A stretch of 64,000 bases of DNA, from the NCBI RefSeq assembly GCF_004307425.1, contig NZ_SEWZ01000002.1:190935-254934 (forward strand), read 5' to 3'. This document shows, piece after piece, positions 52,870 to 61,945 of the stretch (its first letter is position 1; every line of letters starts with the position of its first letter). A program made the position numbers and the translations under genes. The stretch comes from Aquirufa antheringensis (GTDB taxonomy: Bacteria > Bacteroidota > Bacteroidia > Cytophagales > Spirosomataceae). Below the pieces are notes generated by a model. That model had not been told where the DNA came from and did no database searches. It saw only the letters and a program-made list of their open reading frames with translations.

Positions 52870-54606
52870 TTAATTGAATGATGCAAAATCTAGCGCGCGT
52901 AATTGCAAGGTTCGATTCCCTAGGTATTCATTTACTTCCAAATGATAGACCAGTTTAATGGGTAACCGCTGCTCATAAGCGGCACATAATCCGTCATAAA
53001 AATCCGCTTTCATTCCAAAGCCTACTACCTCAAGGCCCCGCTCATCTGGCGTAGAACCCACGTAAATTTTCAGATGCTCTTCCTTCATGACAAAAGGACT
53101 TTTCGTTACAAAAACAGGTCCTGAAACGAAATTAGGCAACATATTTCCTGGGCCGTATGGAGATAGACGAACTAAGAGTTTATCATAAAAGGACAGACTT
53201 AAGGCCTCTAAGGGAATCTGAATATCGACCGGCAAATCCGCTTTCAGCGAGATATTCGCCAAACCCTCCTGCGCAATTCGTTCGAATTTCTCGATGAAGG
53301 CCTGCAAATTATCCGGTTTCAAATGCAAACCTGCCGCGTGCGTGTGCCCTCCGAATTGCTCTAATAAATCCGCACATTCCTCTAATGCGTGGTGTACATC
53401 AAAACCTCGAACAGAACGCGCAGAACCCACTAATTGTCCGTGTGATTCCGTTAAAATAATCGTAGGTCTAAAATACTGGTCCTGGATCTTGCTGGCCACA
53501 ATACCCACCACGCCTTTATGCCAGGCCGGATTAAATAATACGGTGCTACGTGCTGAGAGTAGAAAATCATTCCCTTCAAACATCGCCAAAGCCTGCCCCA
53601 CAATCTCCTTCTCCACCACACGGCGATCCAGATTCTGTTGAATCACTGCCTCCGCCAGCGCCTCCGCCTCTTGATCATCCGCAGCTAACATTAATTTTAC
53701 CGCTCCATGGGCGTGGTCCATTCGACCGGCCGCGTTGATGATAGGTGAAATCGAAAAGACGATATCAGAGATTTGAATTGGCGCTTTCTTCTTCGCCTTT
53801 TTCAATAGATAGGCGAGTCCTGGACTTGGATTGGAACCTAATTTAGCCAGGCCAAAAAAGGCCAACACCCGGTTCTCCCCATTCATCGGCACAATGTCCG
53901 CTGCGATACTGCAGGCTAGCAGATCCACCGATTCCCATAAAGGATCCAATTCTAAGTCATTCGCTATCGCAAAAGCCATCATGAGTTTAAAGCCCACGCC
54001 AGCACCGGTTAATTCTTTGAAAGGATAAGGACAATCTTTTCTTTTAGGATCTAAAACCGCGACTGCATCTGGAATCGTGGCCTCTGGTAAGTGGTGATCA
54101 CAGATGATAAAATCGATTCCGTTTTCGTTGCACCAAGCCACACGTTCGTGGGCTTTGATACCACAATCGAGAGAGATGATTAACGTATAATCATTGTCTT
54201 TCGCATATTGAATACCGGCCTGCGAAACGCCATAGCCTTCCGCATAGCGATCCGGAATATAGTAGTCGCAATCCGCGCCTAAAATACCTGCGAGATAACT
54301 ATAGACTAACGTTACCGCCGTCGTACCGTCCACGTCATAATCACCGTAAATCAGGATTTTCTCTCCAGATTCTAGGGCAAGTCCAAGGCGCTCCACCGCT
54401 TTGTCCATATCCTTCATCAGGAAAGGGTCGTGCAGCTGGCTAATTTCTGGAACCATGAAGTCCTTTACTTCTTGGAAAGTCTTGATCCCTCGTGAAACGA
54501 GTAAGGACAAAAAATACGGATTCTTTAAGCCCAAAGCCTCCCCTAACGCTTCCACCTCCGCTGCCGGCGGTGCGGGCACGTATTTCCAATTCTTTTTTGG
54601 CTCCAT
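52870..54606 (-). CDS. recJ: Single-stranded-DNA-specific exonuclease RecJ
   Basis: A 578-residue DHH-family 5'-3' ssDNA exonuclease used in recombination and mismatch repair. GDYDVDGT near residue 83-90 (motif I), ISLDCGIKAHE, ICDHHLPE (DHH motif), INAAGRMDHAH and the DHHA1 motif (QFGGHTHAAGLHL near 434) are present, followed by the C-terminal OB-like domain. Length is normal. The ATG lies 1 bp after the OmpA/PD40 gene's stop region, so it belongs to the same minus-strand run. Confidence 0.96.
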   Translation of the reverse strand: MEPKKNWKYVPAPPAAEVEALGEALGLKNPYFLSLLVSRGIKTFQEVKDFMVPEISQLHDPFLMKDMDKAVERLGLALESGEKILIYGDYDVDGTTAVTLVYSYLAGILGADCDYYIPDRYAEGYGVSQAGIQYAKDNDYTLIISLDCGIKAHERVAWCNENGIDFIICDHHLPEATIPDAVAVLDPKRKDCPYPFKELTGAGVGFKLMMAFAIANDLELDPLWESVDLLACSIAADIVPMNGENRVLAFFGLAKLGSNPSPGLAYLLKKAKKKAPIQISDIVFSISPIINAAGRMDHAHGAVKLMLAADDQEAEALAEAVIQQNLDRRVVEKEIVGQALAMFEGNDFLLSARSTVLFNPAWHKGVVGIVASKIQDQYFRPTIILTESHGQLVGSARSVRGFDVHHALEECADLLEQFGGHTHAAGLHLKPDNLQAFIEKFERIAQEGLANISLKADLPVDIQIPLEALSLSFYDKLLVRLSPYGPGNMLPNFVSGPVFVTKSPFVMKEEHLKIYVGSTPDERGLEVVGFGMKADFYDGLCAAYEQRLPIKLVYHLEVNEYLGNRTLQLRALDFASFN

Positions 54607-54607
54607 C

Positions 54608-56281
54608 TTATAAAATTTCTATTTCTACGCGGCGGTTGATTTGGCGTCCTTCCTCGGTGGCATTATCCGCCTTGGGTTTCGACTTACCATAGCCTTTCGT
54701 TTTAATTCTTACTTGATCAATTCCCCCTTTCAGTAAATTTTCCTTCACCGCATTCGCCCGCTCTAATGACAATTTATTATTGATCTCGTCCGATCCCGTG
54801 TTATCCGTGTGTCCACTGATCTCGATGACCAAAGATGTATTCTCTTTCATTACTTGCAAAATACGCTTCAATTCTGGCTCCGATTCAGGCTTCAAAGTCG
54901 CCTTACCCAGGTCAAAGAATAAGTTATTAATCGTCGCCGTATTTCCTTTCATGAGCGGTACCATCGACAGGTCGCGGTCATCTAATTCCAAATAACGGCC
55001 TCGCATCGTAGTCAAATCGAGATTCGTGGAAGTGGGGATCAGGCCTTTAGCCTTCGCCGTAATTCCATAGTTCTTTCCATAAGGAAGGACCAATTTGTAT
55101 TTACCCGTGGTCGGATCCGGCTTAGCCTGACCTAATACTTTCCCGTTTGATAAATCTTCATACGTCACCGAAGCATCCTCTGGCACTTTACCTGTTTGCT
55201 GATTTAGCACCGTCCCGGATAATAAAACCACTGGATCTGACTCTTGGGAAGTCACGGAGCGGGTGGACCCATTGACTGGGCCGCGTTGCAGCGACTCTTT
55301 GACTGAGCCGGAGACATCCGGCGACCCTTTGACTAAGTCACTGGCGGCACCGCCGACCTGTGACGACTCATTGACTACGCCAGAGGCGTCAGGCGACTCG
55401 ACTGAAAGTCGAAATATATCCTTCTTCCCTAGCGACCCCTTACCAGACATAAAATAGGCATAATCGCCCTTTGCCGCGATGGAATAATAGGCATCGTATT
55501 CATCGGTGTTGATGGGGGAACCTAGGTTTTGAGGTTTGCGCCAGTGTTGCCACGTATCGTCTAAACGACGTGTCAGGTAGATATCTTGACTTCCTTGCCC
55601 TCCCGGACGATCGGATGAAAAATAGAGTGTCTTTCCATCGGCTGATAAAAAGGGGGTGGTCTCCGAGTATTTCGTATTAATTTCTTCGCCTAATTCGAGT
55701 GGTCGCGTCCAGCGGCCCTCCTCAAAAAAGCTAACATATAAATCGTCATCTTCGCTGTTCTTCTTACGAGCAAAAGCCAGTAAAATCGCCTTCCCATCCA
55801 TCGTCAAATACCCGTATTCATTCTTCCCTTTGCTCATTTGTTCGTAGCCCGGGATGTCGACTTTGACGGGAACGGTCCAGCCGGCGGTTGTTTTATTTGA
55901 GATGGAAAATCCGCGAGTTTCGTAGGCGCCATTGACATAGGCTCCTTTTAAAAGGATGGTTTGACCATCTGGTGAAATCGATAGAATGGTGTTGTATTGA
56001 TCTCGATTTAGGACCTCTGAAAGCCGTCTGGCTGAACTCCAGGTGTCCCCTACTTTTTCAGAGAACCAAATATCCTGGGAACCCGAAATCGTTTCGGAGC
56101 CTTTCACTCCATAGCGATTAGCTGGGTGGTTTTTACGTCCAAAATACAGCGTTCTTCCATCCGGCGAGATCACCGGATTTAGCTCTGAAAATTCTGAATT
56201 CACGGCAGAACCTAAGTTCTCCGGGGCTTTTTGGGCCATCAGAAATCCCGACATCAATAAGAAGAACAACAGCTTTCTCAT
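54608..56281 (-). CDS. OmpA family protein with PD40 beta-propeller
   Basis: 557 residues from the ATG at 56281 (MRKLLFFLLMSGFLMAQ), which overlaps the stop of the upstream LOG gene in ATGA; the frame opens 15 bases further. PD40/WD40-like propeller repeats fill about 25-290 (VISPDGRTLYFGRK, LSADGKTLYFSSDRPGG). A low-complexity linker follows (about 293-340), then a carboxypeptidase-like region, and the OmpA peptidoglycan-binding domain at the C-terminus (FFDLGKATLKPESE, ISGHTDNTGSDEINN, GYGKSKP, NRRVEIEIL). This is a common Bacteroidota cell-envelope protein. The linker DNA has the architecture of the intergenic hairpin arrays. Confidence 0.9.
   Translation of the reverse strand: MRKLLFFLLMSGFLMAQKAPENLGSAVNSEFSELNPVISPDGRTLYFGRKNHPANRYGVKGSETISGSQDIWFSEKVGDTWSSARRLSEVLNRDQYNTILSISPDGQTILLKGAYVNGAYETRGFSISNKTTAGWTVPVKVDIPGYEQMSKGKNEYGYLTMDGKAILLAFARKKNSEDDDLYVSFFEEGRWTRPLELGEEINTKYSETTPFLSADGKTLYFSSDRPGGQGSQDIYLTRRLDDTWQHWRKPQNLGSPINTDEYDAYYSIAAKGDYAYFMSGKGSLGKKDIFRLSVESPDASGVVNESSQVGGAASDLVKGSPDVSGSVKESLQRGPVNGSTRSVTSQESDPVVLLSGTVLNQQTGKVPEDASVTYEDLSNGKVLGQAKPDPTTGKYKLVLPYGKNYGITAKAKGLIPTSTNLDLTTMRGRYLELDDRDLSMVPLMKGNTATINNLFFDLGKATLKPESEPELKRILQVMKENTSLVIEISGHTDNTGSDEINNKLSLERANAVKENLLKGGIDQVRIKTKGYGKSKPKADNATEEGRQINRRVEIEIL
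55265..55399 (-). repeat. In-frame coding version of the hairpin array within the OmpA/PD40 gene
   Basis: On the coding strand four units follow the form G(A/G)GTC(G/C)-hairpin-NNAGTCAA(A/T). The linkers are GTAGTC, TTAGTC, TCAGTC and CCAGTC, and the stems include GCCGGA/TCCGGC and GGCGG/CCGCC. The linker is read as NNA-GTC, giving x-V-(N/K)-(E/G)-S, so the TAG inside TTAGTC is out of frame. At the protein level it appears as SPDASGVVNES and SPDVSGSVKES, 24 residues apart. Confidence 0.7.
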
Positions 56282-56859
56282 CCCACGTAAATCCACTTCT
56301 TCTCCATCTTCTCTGGCTCATACGCCATGATCCAATCCGCTAATTTTTCTGGATCTGATTCCACTTGCAGGGCATCCATATTCGGTTGCTTCAAGAATCC
56401 TTCGTCCACCATGTGTTGAATTTGCTTCAATTGGTGGTCAAAATAGCCATTGATATTAAATACCGAAACCGGCATCTCATGTAGGTCTAATTGCTTCCAG
56501 GTTAAGATTTCGAACAATTCGTCCAAAGTCCCAAAGCCTCCTGGCATCGCAATGACGCCATCCGCCATATCGGCCATCAAAGCTTTACGCGTGTGCATCG
56601 TATCCGTCACATGCAGTTCTGGCAAACCCTTGTGTTTCACTTCCCATGGTTCCATGAATTGAGGAATCACACCGATAGCGTGACCGCCTAAACGCAAGAA
56701 CTCATCGGCTAAAACGCCCATCAACCCCACGCTTCCAGCGCCAAAAATCACCTGGCAACCATGTGCATGTAAAGCCTGCGCTAACTTCACCACTTGCTCC
56801 GCGTAAACCGGATTATGGCCTTTCGAAGACCCACAATAAATCAATATTTTTTTAGACAT
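56278..56859 (-). CDS. LOG family protein (TIGR00730 Rossmann-fold nucleosidase)
   Basis: A 193-residue protein. The family signature PGGFGTLDELFEILTW lies near residues 101-116. YCGSSKGHNPVY at the N-terminus and VIFGAGSVGLMG near 37-48 form the nucleotide site. Characterised members cut cytokinin riboside 5'-monophosphate or other nucleoside monophosphates, releasing the base. It overlaps the OmpA gene by 4 bp and the TIGR01777 gene by 8 bp, so the three are translated as one unit. Confidence 0.92.
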   Translation of the reverse strand: MSKKILIYCGSSKGHNPVYAEQVVKLAQALHAHGCQVIFGAGSVGLMGVLADEFLRLGGHAIGVIPQFMEPWEVKHKGLPELHVTDTMHTRKALMADMADGVIAMPGGFGTLDELFEILTWKQLDLHEMPVSVFNINGYFDHQLKQIQHMVDEGFLKQPNMDALQVESDPEKLADWIMAYEPEKMEKKWIYVG

Positions 56860-57742
56860 GTACTAGTTCTTTTAATGCTTCCTCGAAGCGGACAAAGGTA
56901 AAGGAAAAGGCGGCGTCTTTTTCTATTTTGGCCGAAGACACACGGCTACCTCCCAGCACTAAACAGGCCATCTCGCCTAACACCAGGCGAAGTAAAAACC
57001 CTGGAATAGCAGGTAAGAAGAAGGGTCTGTGCAATGCTTTGGCAATTTGCTTATTCATTTCGCCCGCCCGAATCGGTTCTGGAGCTACGCCATTATAGAC
57101 TCCTGAAAGGCTGGAATTTATCAATAACTCGTTAAATATTCTCACAAGGTCGTTAATATGAATCCAGGATTGCCATTGCTTTCCCGAACCTAAATTAGCC
57201 CCCACGTAATACCTGATTGGCTTCGAAATAACGGGGAAAATGCCACCATTGGCTCCCATCACTAAGCCGATGCGGACTTTAGCCAGGCGAATACCTAGGG
57301 TGGCGATTTGGTCGACTGCCTCTTCCCATTGTTTCGTGCAATCCGCTAGAAAATCCAAGCCCGCAGGAGAGGTTTCCACGCATTCTTGCTCGCCCGTATC
57401 AGCCCCATAAAAACCGATGGCAGAAGCAGAAACGACGGTCTTAATGGAATGAGGAATCGTCGATAAAGCCTGGTATAAAACCGCGGTGCTCCGCACGCGG
57501 CTGTTAATTAATTCTCTTTTGCGCGCGGCAGACCAGCGTTCATCCGCGATGCCCGCCCCGGCTAAATGCACAATCGCATCTACGCCTTCGAAAGCCGCTG
57601 GGTCGATGTAGCCATAGGAAACATCCCATTGGAAGTCTCCACCAGATCGGGATAAAATCACCACCTCGTGGCCCTGAGTCAGCAAAAATTGCTTCAGAGC
57701 ACCACCCACAAAACCTGTACCCCCCGTGATGAGAATGCGCAT
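56852..57742 (-). CDS. TIGR01777 family NAD-dependent epimerase-like protein
   Basis: A 296-residue short-chain-dehydrogenase-type protein. The Rossmann start is ILITGGTGFVGGALKQFL (residues 3-20), then VDAIVHLAGAGIADERWS, SASAIGFYG, and the C-terminal DUF1731-like piece (LVLGEMACLVLGGSRVSSAKI). The family includes YfcH and the plant division factor SULA-like protein; its biochemical role is not established. It overlaps the LOG gene by 8 bp and follows the GH3 fusion gene by 1 bp. Confidence 0.92.
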   Translation of the reverse strand: MRILITGGTGFVGGALKQFLLTQGHEVVILSRSGGDFQWDVSYGYIDPAAFEGVDAIVHLAGAGIADERWSAARKRELINSRVRSTAVLYQALSTIPHSIKTVVSASAIGFYGADTGEQECVETSPAGLDFLADCTKQWEEAVDQIATLGIRLAKVRIGLVMGANGGIFPVISKPIRYYVGANLGSGKQWQSWIHINDLVRIFNELLINSSLSGVYNGVAPEPIRAGEMNKQIAKALHRPFFLPAIPGFLLRLVLGEMACLVLGGSRVSSAKIEKDAAFSFTFVRFEEALKELVHV

Positions 57743-57743
57743 A

Positions 57744-60700
57744 TTAGTTTCCTTTTTTAATCGCTTGGTAAATCACTTCATTGATTCCCGTGCGAATGTT
57801 CATATCCGAAATTTTGGAATTATTCCGCGTCGGATAAACCCTGTTCGATAAGAAGACGTAGACCAAATCCTGCGTAGGATCAATCCACGTGTACGTTCCC
57901 GTAAAACCTGAGTGGCCGAAGCTCTCCGGACTTGCCGACGCAGCCGCCGAAATACCCGCCTTATTGCGATCCACTTTGTCAAATCCTACCCCGCGACGCG
58001 CATTTTCAGCCGCACTAAATGGATACGAAGTCCACTGTTTGATGGTGGATTCTTGAATGAATTGCTGACCACCGTAATAGCCTTTTTGGAGGTACATCTG
58101 CATCAATTTCGCTAAGTCATTCGCATTCCCGAACAAGCCCGCGTGACCTGAAATCCCGTCTAATAAGGCAGCGCCCTCATCGTGCACCTTTCCGTGAATC
58201 AAGGTCTTGCGGAATAATGAATCATATTCCGATGGCACGATACGTGCTAATGGAAAATGCTTTTCAGCCTGATACACTAAAGTCGATGCACCTAAAGGTT
58301 TGTAAAACGAATCTGCTAAAAAGTCCGTCCAAGGCTTTCCGGTCATACGCGGCGATTCAGCTGGCAACAAATAATACGATAAATCCGAGTACACATATTC
58401 CTTCTTCTCGCGCAACGGACTTTCCTTAATCGCCGTCATAATCTGCTCTTTCAAGGTCTTGTGTGCCCATAAAGTAGGCGCCACCTGCGTAGGGTATTCC
58501 TCGGATTGCGCATAAGATAAGGTAAATGGCTTCCAACGTGTCACATCTTTCGTGATGTCTACGAATTCTTTCCACATGGCCTTCTGGTCTGTAATATTTT
58601 TCTTCAAACGCGCTTCCCCAGAGGCTGGGCTCAAGAATCGTTCGATGTATTTGTACTTCACATCGTCCTGCGTGTATTTAGCTTGGAATTTCTTGCTGTG
58701 AAAAATCATATCGGTACTATCGATATAGTCCATCCAGAACTGAATCCAAGCTTTCAAGCGAGCCTGATGCGTTAACACATCTTCGTATAAAAGTCCGGAT
58801 TTATTCGATTTAGCAAAAGAGGGAACGAGTTGTCCCATCGTCGTTTTCAAAGAGAATTTACCTTCATCCTGCCATCTCATCAAGGCCGGAACGGAAGTTG
58901 AAATCTTGGTAATAGAAGCTAAATCGAAGATATCAGAGGTCTTCAGTGGAACTGTCGTTTCGTATATCTGGTTGCCAAAAGCTTTGTGGTAAATAACCTT
59001 CCCTTCTTTGGCAATCAACACCACCACACCAGGAGCGCCCTTCACCGCGATCGCTAATTTCGCCATCGAATCCACTTTTGCATGTAAATAAGCAGACGAA
59101 ATGCCCACCGCTTCCGGAAGTAAATTGTATTGCAAACGCGCTAACGAAGTCGTCGTCAAACCCATTCCCTGCTTATAGCTCGCGTTCAAACTAACCGGTA
59201 ATTTCCCCGTCGCCGGAATCGCCCCAAAAACAATCTCCGCCGCCGCTTCCTGCTGCGTTATCCCATCCTGATAAGCTGTCATCAAGGCTCCTGCGTTCTT
59301 CAAACTGTCAAATTGTGTCAACGTATTCACGTTCGCAAAATGAATCGCCACCGTTTTAGGCGTGGCAAAACGGTTCACCAAAGCCTTGATTGCTGGCTTC
59401 AAACTGTAATTATTCGCCGGGCGAATCGAAATGCTGTGAATCCCCATCAACACCACATCGTAGTTTTTCAGGGTATTTTCGATGCGTGTAATCGTCGTAT
59501 CCGCACTCGTTTCGTCTACATAGAAATGAGGCATTTCGACGTAGTTGTTGGCCATTTTTTGGAATTCTGTAGGAAAAGCAGCACCGTAAGATGGCTTCCC
59601 GATCGCTAAAGTCGCGATACGTGTTTTGTCCAACGCTTTAATCGGAACTAGCTCGCCCGGATTCTTGATTAACGTAATCGACTTCTCTGCTAATTCGCGG
59701 TTCAACACTTCACTCTTAATCGGATTCAAATCCTTCAACAAGTTCTCCACGACGATGGGTTCGTAGTGGGCAAGTCCCGCCCAGGCTTTGGCATGTAAAA
59801 TACGTTTAACCCGCTGATCGATATCCTCTTGCGAGATTTCGCCGTCCGTTAACGCCTTCTTAATGGCATCAAAAGCCGCCGGAACATCCACAAATGTTTC
59901 TAAAATATCATTACCGGCAAGGATCGCCTTCACGTTCGCTGTGCCTTCTGGGAACATTTTGGTCGCCCCTTTCATATCCATCGCATCCGTAAACACGAGG
60001 CCTTGGAATTTCAATTCATCGCGCAATAAACCGGTCACAATCGGCTTAGAAAGCGTCGAAGCTAAAGACTTCGTTGTATCTAACGCCGGTAAATTCAGGT
60101 GAGCCACCATCACGCCCTGCAAGCCATTCGAGATCAATTCTCGATACGGGTATAATTCCAAACTATCCAAGCGCGCACGCGAGTGATTCAAGACCGGAAT
60201 ATCAAAATGAGAATCCACGCCTGTATCGCCGTGGCCTGGAAAATGTTTCGCTGAAGTAATGATCCCCGCTTTTTGGAGCCCTCTCATATAGGCCAAAGAC
60301 TTCGCCGTCACATCCTCCCGGTTCTCCCCAAACGAGCGGAAATTAATCACCGGGTTCAACGGATTATTGTTCACATCCACCACTGGCGCATAATTAATGT
60401 GCACGCCCATTCTCCTGCATTGCTCCCCTATTTGGACGCCCATTTTCTCGATCAAAGCCGTATTTCCTTGCATCGCACCTAAAGTCATTTGGTATGGAAA
60501 ACGGAACGTCGAATCCAAACGCATCGCCAATCCCCACTCTAAATCCATCCCGATAAACAGCGGAACCTTCGTTCTATTTTGTAATTCATTCACTAACAGC
60601 GCCTGCTTCACCGGATGTCCTTTAAACAGCACAAAGCCTCCCACGTGGTAGTCTTTCACAATGGAATACAAACGCGTCGTGTCGTAGGTATCCGCCACAT

Positions 60701-60857
60701 TTCCACGGGGCATCAATAGTTGACCGATTTTCTCGTCTACACTCAAGGAATTGAAAACGGAATCCACCCATTTTTGCTGGGTATGCGGGAATAAATCCTG
60801 TGAAAAGGCCTGGAAACTTAAAAGGAAAAGCAGTAATCCGGTGCTGATTTTTTTCAT
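57744..60857 (-). CDS. GH3 beta-N-acetylhexosaminidase-like / serine beta-lactamase-like fusion
   Basis: About 1037 residues from the ATG at 60857 (MKKISTGLLLFLLSFQAFSQ, signal peptide). The N-terminal half is glycoside hydrolase family 3: KHFPGHGDTGVDSHFDIPVL near 208 and FTDAMDMKGA near 294, whose Asp is the nucleophile of NagZ-type enzymes. The C-terminal half is a class C beta-lactamase/serine hydrolase domain with SITK near 650 (SxxK), YSDLSYYLL near 826 (YxN-like position) and GHSGFTG near 980 (HxG). Both point to cell-wall turnover: removal of GlcNAc and peptide processing. The fusion is known in Bacteroidota. It leads a minus-strand run through recJ. Confidence 0.93.
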   Translation of the reverse strand: MKKISTGLLLFLLSFQAFSQDLFPHTQQKWVDSVFNSLSVDEKIGQLLMPRGNVADTYDTTRLYSIVKDYHVGGFVLFKGHPVKQALLVNELQNRTKVPLFIGMDLEWGLAMRLDSTFRFPYQMTLGAMQGNTALIEKMGVQIGEQCRRMGVHINYAPVVDVNNNPLNPVINFRSFGENREDVTAKSLAYMRGLQKAGIITSAKHFPGHGDTGVDSHFDIPVLNHSRARLDSLELYPYRELISNGLQGVMVAHLNLPALDTTKSLASTLSKPIVTGLLRDELKFQGLVFTDAMDMKGATKMFPEGTANVKAILAGNDILETFVDVPAAFDAIKKALTDGEISQEDIDQRVKRILHAKAWAGLAHYEPIVVENLLKDLNPIKSEVLNRELAEKSITLIKNPGELVPIKALDKTRIATLAIGKPSYGAAFPTEFQKMANNYVEMPHFYVDETSADTTITRIENTLKNYDVVLMGIHSISIRPANNYSLKPAIKALVNRFATPKTVAIHFANVNTLTQFDSLKNAGALMTAYQDGITQQEAAAEIVFGAIPATGKLPVSLNASYKQGMGLTTTSLARLQYNLLPEAVGISSAYLHAKVDSMAKLAIAVKGAPGVVVLIAKEGKVIYHKAFGNQIYETTVPLKTSDIFDLASITKISTSVPALMRWQDEGKFSLKTTMGQLVPSFAKSNKSGLLYEDVLTHQARLKAWIQFWMDYIDSTDMIFHSKKFQAKYTQDDVKYKYIERFLSPASGEARLKKNITDQKAMWKEFVDITKDVTRWKPFTLSYAQSEEYPTQVAPTLWAHKTLKEQIMTAIKESPLREKKEYVYSDLSYYLLPAESPRMTGKPWTDFLADSFYKPLGASTLVYQAEKHFPLARIVPSEYDSLFRKTLIHGKVHDEGAALLDGISGHAGLFGNANDLAKLMQMYLQKGYYGGQQFIQESTIKQWTSYPFSAAENARRGVGFDKVDRNKAGISAAASASPESFGHSGFTGTYTWIDPTQDLVYVFLSNRVYPTRNNSKISDMNIRTGINEVIYQAIKKGN

Positions 60858-60992
60858 AGCAAGGTTAACATTCATATAAGGTGTGAAAATACGCTAAATG
60901 TGGGAATCTTCTGAAATATCCGGCCTAATTTTTCGTGCTAATTTTCATTCCACGGAAAGCATTCGTAATTTTAGAACTTAAATGATGAACGT

Positions 60993-61754
60993 ATGAGAAA
61001 AAAAATTGTTGCAGGTAACTGGAAAATGAACAAAACGGCGCAAGAAGCATTCGTTTTGGCTACTGAAGTAGCAGAATTAGTGAAGTCTAGCGTTTCCGCG
61101 GATGTTCAGGTGATTATGTCGACACCGGCTTTGTATTTAACAGGTGTAAATCAAGTCATTGAGGGCATTCCAAATTTAGCCGTTGCAGCCCAAAACTGCC
61201 ACGAAAAAGCCTCTGGCGCTTACACAGGAGAGATTTCTGCTCCCATGTTAGCTTCTGCTGGCGTACAATATGTCATCTTAGGACACTCTGAGCGTCGTCA
61301 ATACTTTGCAGAAACAAACGAGCAATTAGCGGCTAAAACAGACGCAGCTTTGGCAAACGGCTTAACGCCTTTATTCTGCTGCGGCGAAAGCTTAGAAACA
61401 CGCGAAGGCGCAGATTTCTTAGGCCACGTAGCACAACAATTAACAGAAAGCTTATTCCACCTTTCAGCGGAGGAATTCAGCAAAGTGGTCATCGCATACG
61501 AACCCATCTGGGCAATCGGAACCGGTTTAACCGCTTCTTCAGATCAAGCACAAGAAATGCACGCCTTTTTACGTGCACACATCGCTAAGAAATATGGCCA
61601 AAGCGTAGCCGACAGCATCTCTATCCTTTACGGCGGAAGCTGCAACGCGAAAAACGCGAAAGAATTATTCGCTTGCCCAGACGTAGACGGTGGTTTAATT
61701 GGTGGCGCTTCTTTGGTTGCGGCTGATTTTATTACGATTGCTACTTCTTATTAG
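60993..61754 (+). CDS. tpiA: Triosephosphate isomerase
   Basis: A 253-residue glycolytic enzyme that interconverts dihydroxyacetone phosphate and glyceraldehyde 3-phosphate. AGNWKMNKT near residue 7 (Lys, Asn), VILGHSERR near 95 (catalytic His), AYEPIWAIGTG near 168 (catalytic Glu) and LYGGSCNAKN near 213 are all present. Length is standard. It is single, divergent from the GH3 fusion. Its stop TAG overlaps the first base of a hairpin (GCAAAGC-CGA-GCTTTGC). Confidence 0.98.
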   Translation: MRKKIVAGNWKMNKTAQEAFVLATEVAELVKSSVSADVQVIMSTPALYLTGVNQVIEGIPNLAVAAQNCHEKASGAYTGEISAPMLASAGVQYVILGHSERRQYFAETNEQLAAKTDAALANGLTPLFCCGESLETREGADFLGHVAQQLTESLFHLSAEEFSKVVIAYEPIWAIGTGLTASSDQAQEMHAFLRAHIAKKYGQSVADSISILYGGSCNAKNAKELFACPDVDGGLIGGASLVAADFITIATSY

Positions 61755-61770
61755 CAAAGCCGAGCTTTGC
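61754..61770. terminator. Hairpin at the tpiA stop codon
   Basis: GCAAAGC-CGA-GCTTTGC is a perfect 7-bp stem that starts on the last base of the tpiA stop codon; CTTAT and ATAAG outside it extend the symmetry. No T-run follows, so it may be a 3'-end stabiliser rather than a terminator. Confidence 0.45.
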
Positions 61771-61779
61771 CCATAAGAA

Positions 61780-61940
61780 GCAAAGACCAAAGTTCAAAGA
61801 GCAAAGTTCAAATGTGGCATCACCTGTGGCGATAATAGTATTTGGGCTTTGCTCTTTGCTATTTGATATTTCTCTCTGAACTTTGATATTTGGTCTTTGA
61901 AATTTGCCTCTGAACTTTGCTCTTTGAACTTTGATATTTG
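61780..61940. repeat. Low-complexity CTTTGA(A/T)-type repeats before the HAD gene
   Basis: Words such as GAACTTTG, CTTTGATATTTG and GCTCTTTG, and their complements, recur about a dozen times, with a mini-hairpin (ATCACC-TGT-GGCGAT) inside at about 61817. They fill the gap between tpiA and the HAD gene and create a possible TTG start at 61931. Related CTTTATTCTTTGTGCTTTA words occur at 35388-35420, 45914-45951, 24894-25065 and 62640-62785. Confidence 0.7.
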
Positions 61941-61945
61941 AAAAG

